Source of the DNA: Lysobacterales bacterium
GTDB taxonomy: Bacteria; Pseudomonadota; Gammaproteobacteria; Xanthomonadales; Marinicellaceae
Assembly: GCA_026990095.1 (NCBI GenBank)
Contig: JALSIL010000558.1
Span: 1-8,664 of the forward strand
Reading direction: 5' to 3'
DNA length: 8,664 bases
Below the pieces are notes generated by a model that did not search any database, had not been told where the DNA came from, and saw only the letters and a list, made by a program, of their open reading frames with translations. The first letter of the stretch is position 1. Every line of letters starts with the position of its first letter. This document shows positions 6,715-8,664 of the stretch, one piece after another. Position numbers and translations under genes: made by a program.

Positions 6715-7776
6715 ATGGAGCACAATCAGTTCAGAATCATTATTACCGGACGCTATAAAAAGCAAATTGATAAAGCTATCGCTGCTGAGCGAATAGGTCA
6801 ACATTCAGATATTACCCCAACTCAAGCTCTTAAATTGATTAATTCAAGAGAGTCACAAATCTTGCATGAGTCCATGGAACATGCAAAAGCCTATGAAATC
6901 AAACGACTATTACAAGACAGTGGTGTAGAGATTAAGTTAGAACCTGCCAAAACATACTTTGCCAAAGAAAAAGAACAAACTCCAGAGACCAAACATAGGC
7001 AAAGTTTTATTAAAAAATTAGTTAATTTATTTAAAAACAAGCCAGTCAGTGAAAAACCAATATACATAAATTGGGAAGAAAAACCCCGTTATAATCAAAC
7101 AACTGTGATACATAAAAAGACCAACAGTTCATTTTTATCTGGCTTAGTTAAATTAATTGTTTTGGGTCTTGTTGGGTGGTATTTCTGGAATAATCCGCCA
7201 TCATTTGGCAATAAAGGAGAAGCTTTTAATGACAATGGTGAAGCAATTGTGGTGGTTTTCACAACTAAAAACTGTGGCACACCGTGTCACCAAGTACTGT
7301 CTGATTTAAAGTCAAGAGGCGTTCCATTTGACCACCACCAGATTGACCCTGAGCAAAGCGATGATGAATGGGTAAAAATATGGCGATCAATGGGTAGAAA
7401 AATTCCACTTATTTTAGCTGGCAGCGAAAAGCTTGGTAACAGTTCAAAACTACAGATGGGAGCCATGCTTGGTAAAGTTTTTGGTTCACGTTACTTGACA
7501 CCAGTAGAAAAGCCGTTGTACCAAAAACATTTTCGTGCCGATGGAACGCCAACAATAGCCATATATGGTGCACAGTGGTGCAAATCTTGCACAAATCTAA
7601 AACAAAAACTTAAACAAGCAGGCATTGAATTTAACTACATAGATATGGAACAGGTGGGAAATAAACAAGTGGTCGCCCAAGCATTGGAAATACAAGGTTA
7701 TCCAGCGGTATGGTATGGTTATAAGAGAATGAGAAAAATAGATTTTAACTCTGTTGCTTCATTTGTTGGTTACTAA
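6715..7776 (+). CDS. Membrane protein: L7/L12-C-terminal-like domain plus tandem thioredoxin-fold domains
   Basis: I do not recognise this 353-aa protein as a named family. Seen, in order: residues 6-75 have the pattern of the ribosomal L7/L12 C-terminal fold (strand FRIIITG, helices, a TPTQALKLINS helix, then LLQDSGVEIKLEP); a Lys-rich linker at about 78-138; one predicted membrane helix at 140-158 (LVKLIVLGLVGWYFW); a first thioredoxin-like domain at about 175-255 with C187-GTP-C191 and a probable cis-Pro P231; and a second glutaredoxin-like domain at about 277-353 with C289-KS-C292 and cis-Pro P330. These four are the only cysteines. The Lys-rich side before the helix predicts a cytoplasmic N-terminus and periplasmic redox domains. 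A thiol-disulfide role is inference. The ATG at 6715 is preferred to the GTG at 6712 from the ribosome binding site spacing. The gene separates lpxA from lpxB, and its TAA abuts the lpxB ATG, so it is surely co-transcribed. Base composition looks like its neighbours. Confidence 0.85.
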   Translation: MEHNQFRIIITGRYKKQIDKAIAAERIGQHSDITPTQALKLINSRESQILHESMEHAKAYEIKRLLQDSGVEIKLEPAKTYFAKEKEQTPETKHRQSFIKKLVNLFKNKPVSEKPIYINWEEKPRYNQTTVIHKKTNSSFLSGLVKLIVLGLVGWYFWNNPPSFGNKGEAFNDNGEAIVVVFTTKNCGTPCHQVLSDLKSRGVPFDHHQIDPEQSDDEWVKIWRSMGRKIPLILAGSEKLGNSSKLQMGAMLGKVFGSRYLTPVEKPLYQKHFRADGTPTIAIYGAQWCKSCTNLKQKLKQAGIEFNYIDMEQVGNKQVVAQALEIQGYPAVWYGYKRMRKIDFNSVASFVGY

Positions 7777-8664
7777 ATGAAAAGCAGTCATACTAAAATT
7801 GCCATTATCGCAGGAGAAGACTCAGGTGATGCACTTGGTGCTGATTTGATTATGGGCTTACGTGAGCTTAACCCTCAGCTTGAATTTTTTGGAGTAGGTG
7901 GCGATAAAATGGTCAAAGCAGGATTAAATTTGATTTGTTCCAATAAGGAATTCGCTATCATGGGCATTAGTGAAGTGATTAAAAAATTACCTAAATTATT
8001 AAAACTACGCAAAAATATCGTTACTAAGATTAGTGCATCAGAACTCGATTTATTTATTGGTATTGATGCACCTGATTTAAATTTTCCCATAGAAAAAAAA
8101 TTAAAAAAACAAGGCATAAAAATTATTCACTACGTAAGTCCATCCATCTGGGCATGGCGAGAAAAAAGAGCAATAAAAATAAGCCAATTAACCGATTTAG
8201 TAATGACTTTGTTTCCATTTGAGCCACAATACTATGAAAAACATGGTGGCAAAGCTATCTTTGTTGGGCATCCTTTGGCAGAAAACATCTCACTTGATAT
8301 AGACAAAGAAAAAGCTAAAAAGGTATTGGCACTGGATAACAAAAATCCAGTACTCGCTGTTTTGCCAGGCTCAAGAAACAACGAACTCAAAGCACACACG
8401 CAAATTTTTATTAAAACAGCTAAGCAACTCAAACAGACCAACCCTGAATTACAAATAATTTCAGCCAATACCACTCAAGAAAAAAGAAACTTTATTCAAA
8501 AGGTCGCCAATGATAATGATTTAAAAATCGACATGTTTGATGATGCCACACAAGTCTTAAAAGCCGCAAACCTTACCCTGTTGGCATCTGGAACAGTGGC
8601 ACTAGAAGCCATGTTATGCAAAACGCCTATGGTCGTGGGATATAAAATTTCTCCAATTACGTAT
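7777..8664 (+). CDS. lpxB: LpxB, lipid-A-disaccharide synthase (3' end outside the window)
   Basis: GT19-family glycosyltransferase, peripheral on the inner membrane: joins UDP-2,3-diacylglucosamine to lipid X to form the beta-1,6-linked tetra-acyl disaccharide phosphate. The frame is open for 296 codons to the edge; E. coli LpxB has 382 aa, so about 85 codons are missing. Seen: the AGExSGD motif near the N-terminus (AGEDSGD); GIDAPDLN with D97, which aligns with the essential D98 of E. coli; KKQGIKIIHYVSPSIWAWREKR; LPGSR with R200; and ASGTVALEAML followed by MVVGYKISP near the edge. The ATG directly follows the TAA of the preceding gene (TAAATG) with no strong Shine-Dalgarno, which suggests that translation depends on that gene. 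Confidence 0.97.
   Translation, partial: MKSSHTKIAIIAGEDSGDALGADLIMGLRELNPQLEFFGVGGDKMVKAGLNLICSNKEFAIMGISEVIKKLPKLLKLRKNIVTKISASELDLFIGIDAPDLNFPIEKKLKKQGIKIIHYVSPSIWAWREKRAIKISQLTDLVMTLFPFEPQYYEKHGGKAIFVGHPLAENISLDIDKEKAKKVLALDNKNPVLAVLPGSRNNELKAHTQIFIKTAKQLKQTNPELQIISANTTQEKRNFIQKVANDNDLKIDMFDDATQVLKAANLTLLASGTVALEAMLCKTPMVVGYKISPITY

Overview
This window is a compact, AT-rich stretch of the conserved Gram-negative envelope-biogenesis cluster, with every real gene on the + strand: rseP, bamA, skp, lpxD, fabZ, lpxA, an unrecognised thioredoxin-fold gene, and lpxB (cut off by the right edge). The order matches the classical proteobacterial arrangement (rseP-bamA-skp-lpxD-fabZ-lpxA-lpxB). The protein sequences resemble gammaproteobacterial versions throughout. 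The low GC content and the gammaproteobacterial character would fit a marine or symbiotic lineage such as the SUP05/Thioglobus type, but that placement is inference and not shown by the sequence.

Layout. Positions 1-1368 hold rseP, whose start codon is the first base of the window. A 67-base gap (1369-1435) leads to bamA (1436-3910). After 13 bases comes skp (3924-4454). From there the genes are packed head to tail: skp/lpxD overlap by 11 bases, lpxD/fabZ by 4 (ATGA), fabZ-lpxA are 2 apart, lpxA and the extra gene are 11 apart, and the extra gene's stop TAA abuts the ATG of lpxB. There is no gene-free stretch over 300 bases and I see no convincing promoter or factor-independent terminator between genes, so this reads as one transcription unit that enters from upstream and leaves to the right.

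How the genes work together. RseP is the intramembrane protease of the envelope-stress response, BamA folds outer-membrane proteins, and Skp chaperones them across the periplasm. LpxA, LpxD and LpxB carry out the acylation and disaccharide steps of lipid A synthesis. FabZ dehydrates the same 3-hydroxyacyl-ACP pool that LpxA and LpxD draw on.

The parts that deserve attention are: (1) the extra gene at 6715-7776, wedged between the usually adjacent lpxA and lpxB, which encodes a predicted inner-membrane protein with an N-terminal L7/L12-C-terminal-like domain, one transmembrane helix and two tandem thioredoxin/glutaredoxin-like domains with CxxxC and CxxC motifs; (2) a perfect 15-bp inverted repeat with a T-tract inside the signal-peptide codons of skp; (3) a methionine in LpxA at the acyl-chain ruler position that predicts C10 rather than C14 acyl selectivity; (4) two loop cysteines in BamA in a different loop from the E. 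coli pair.
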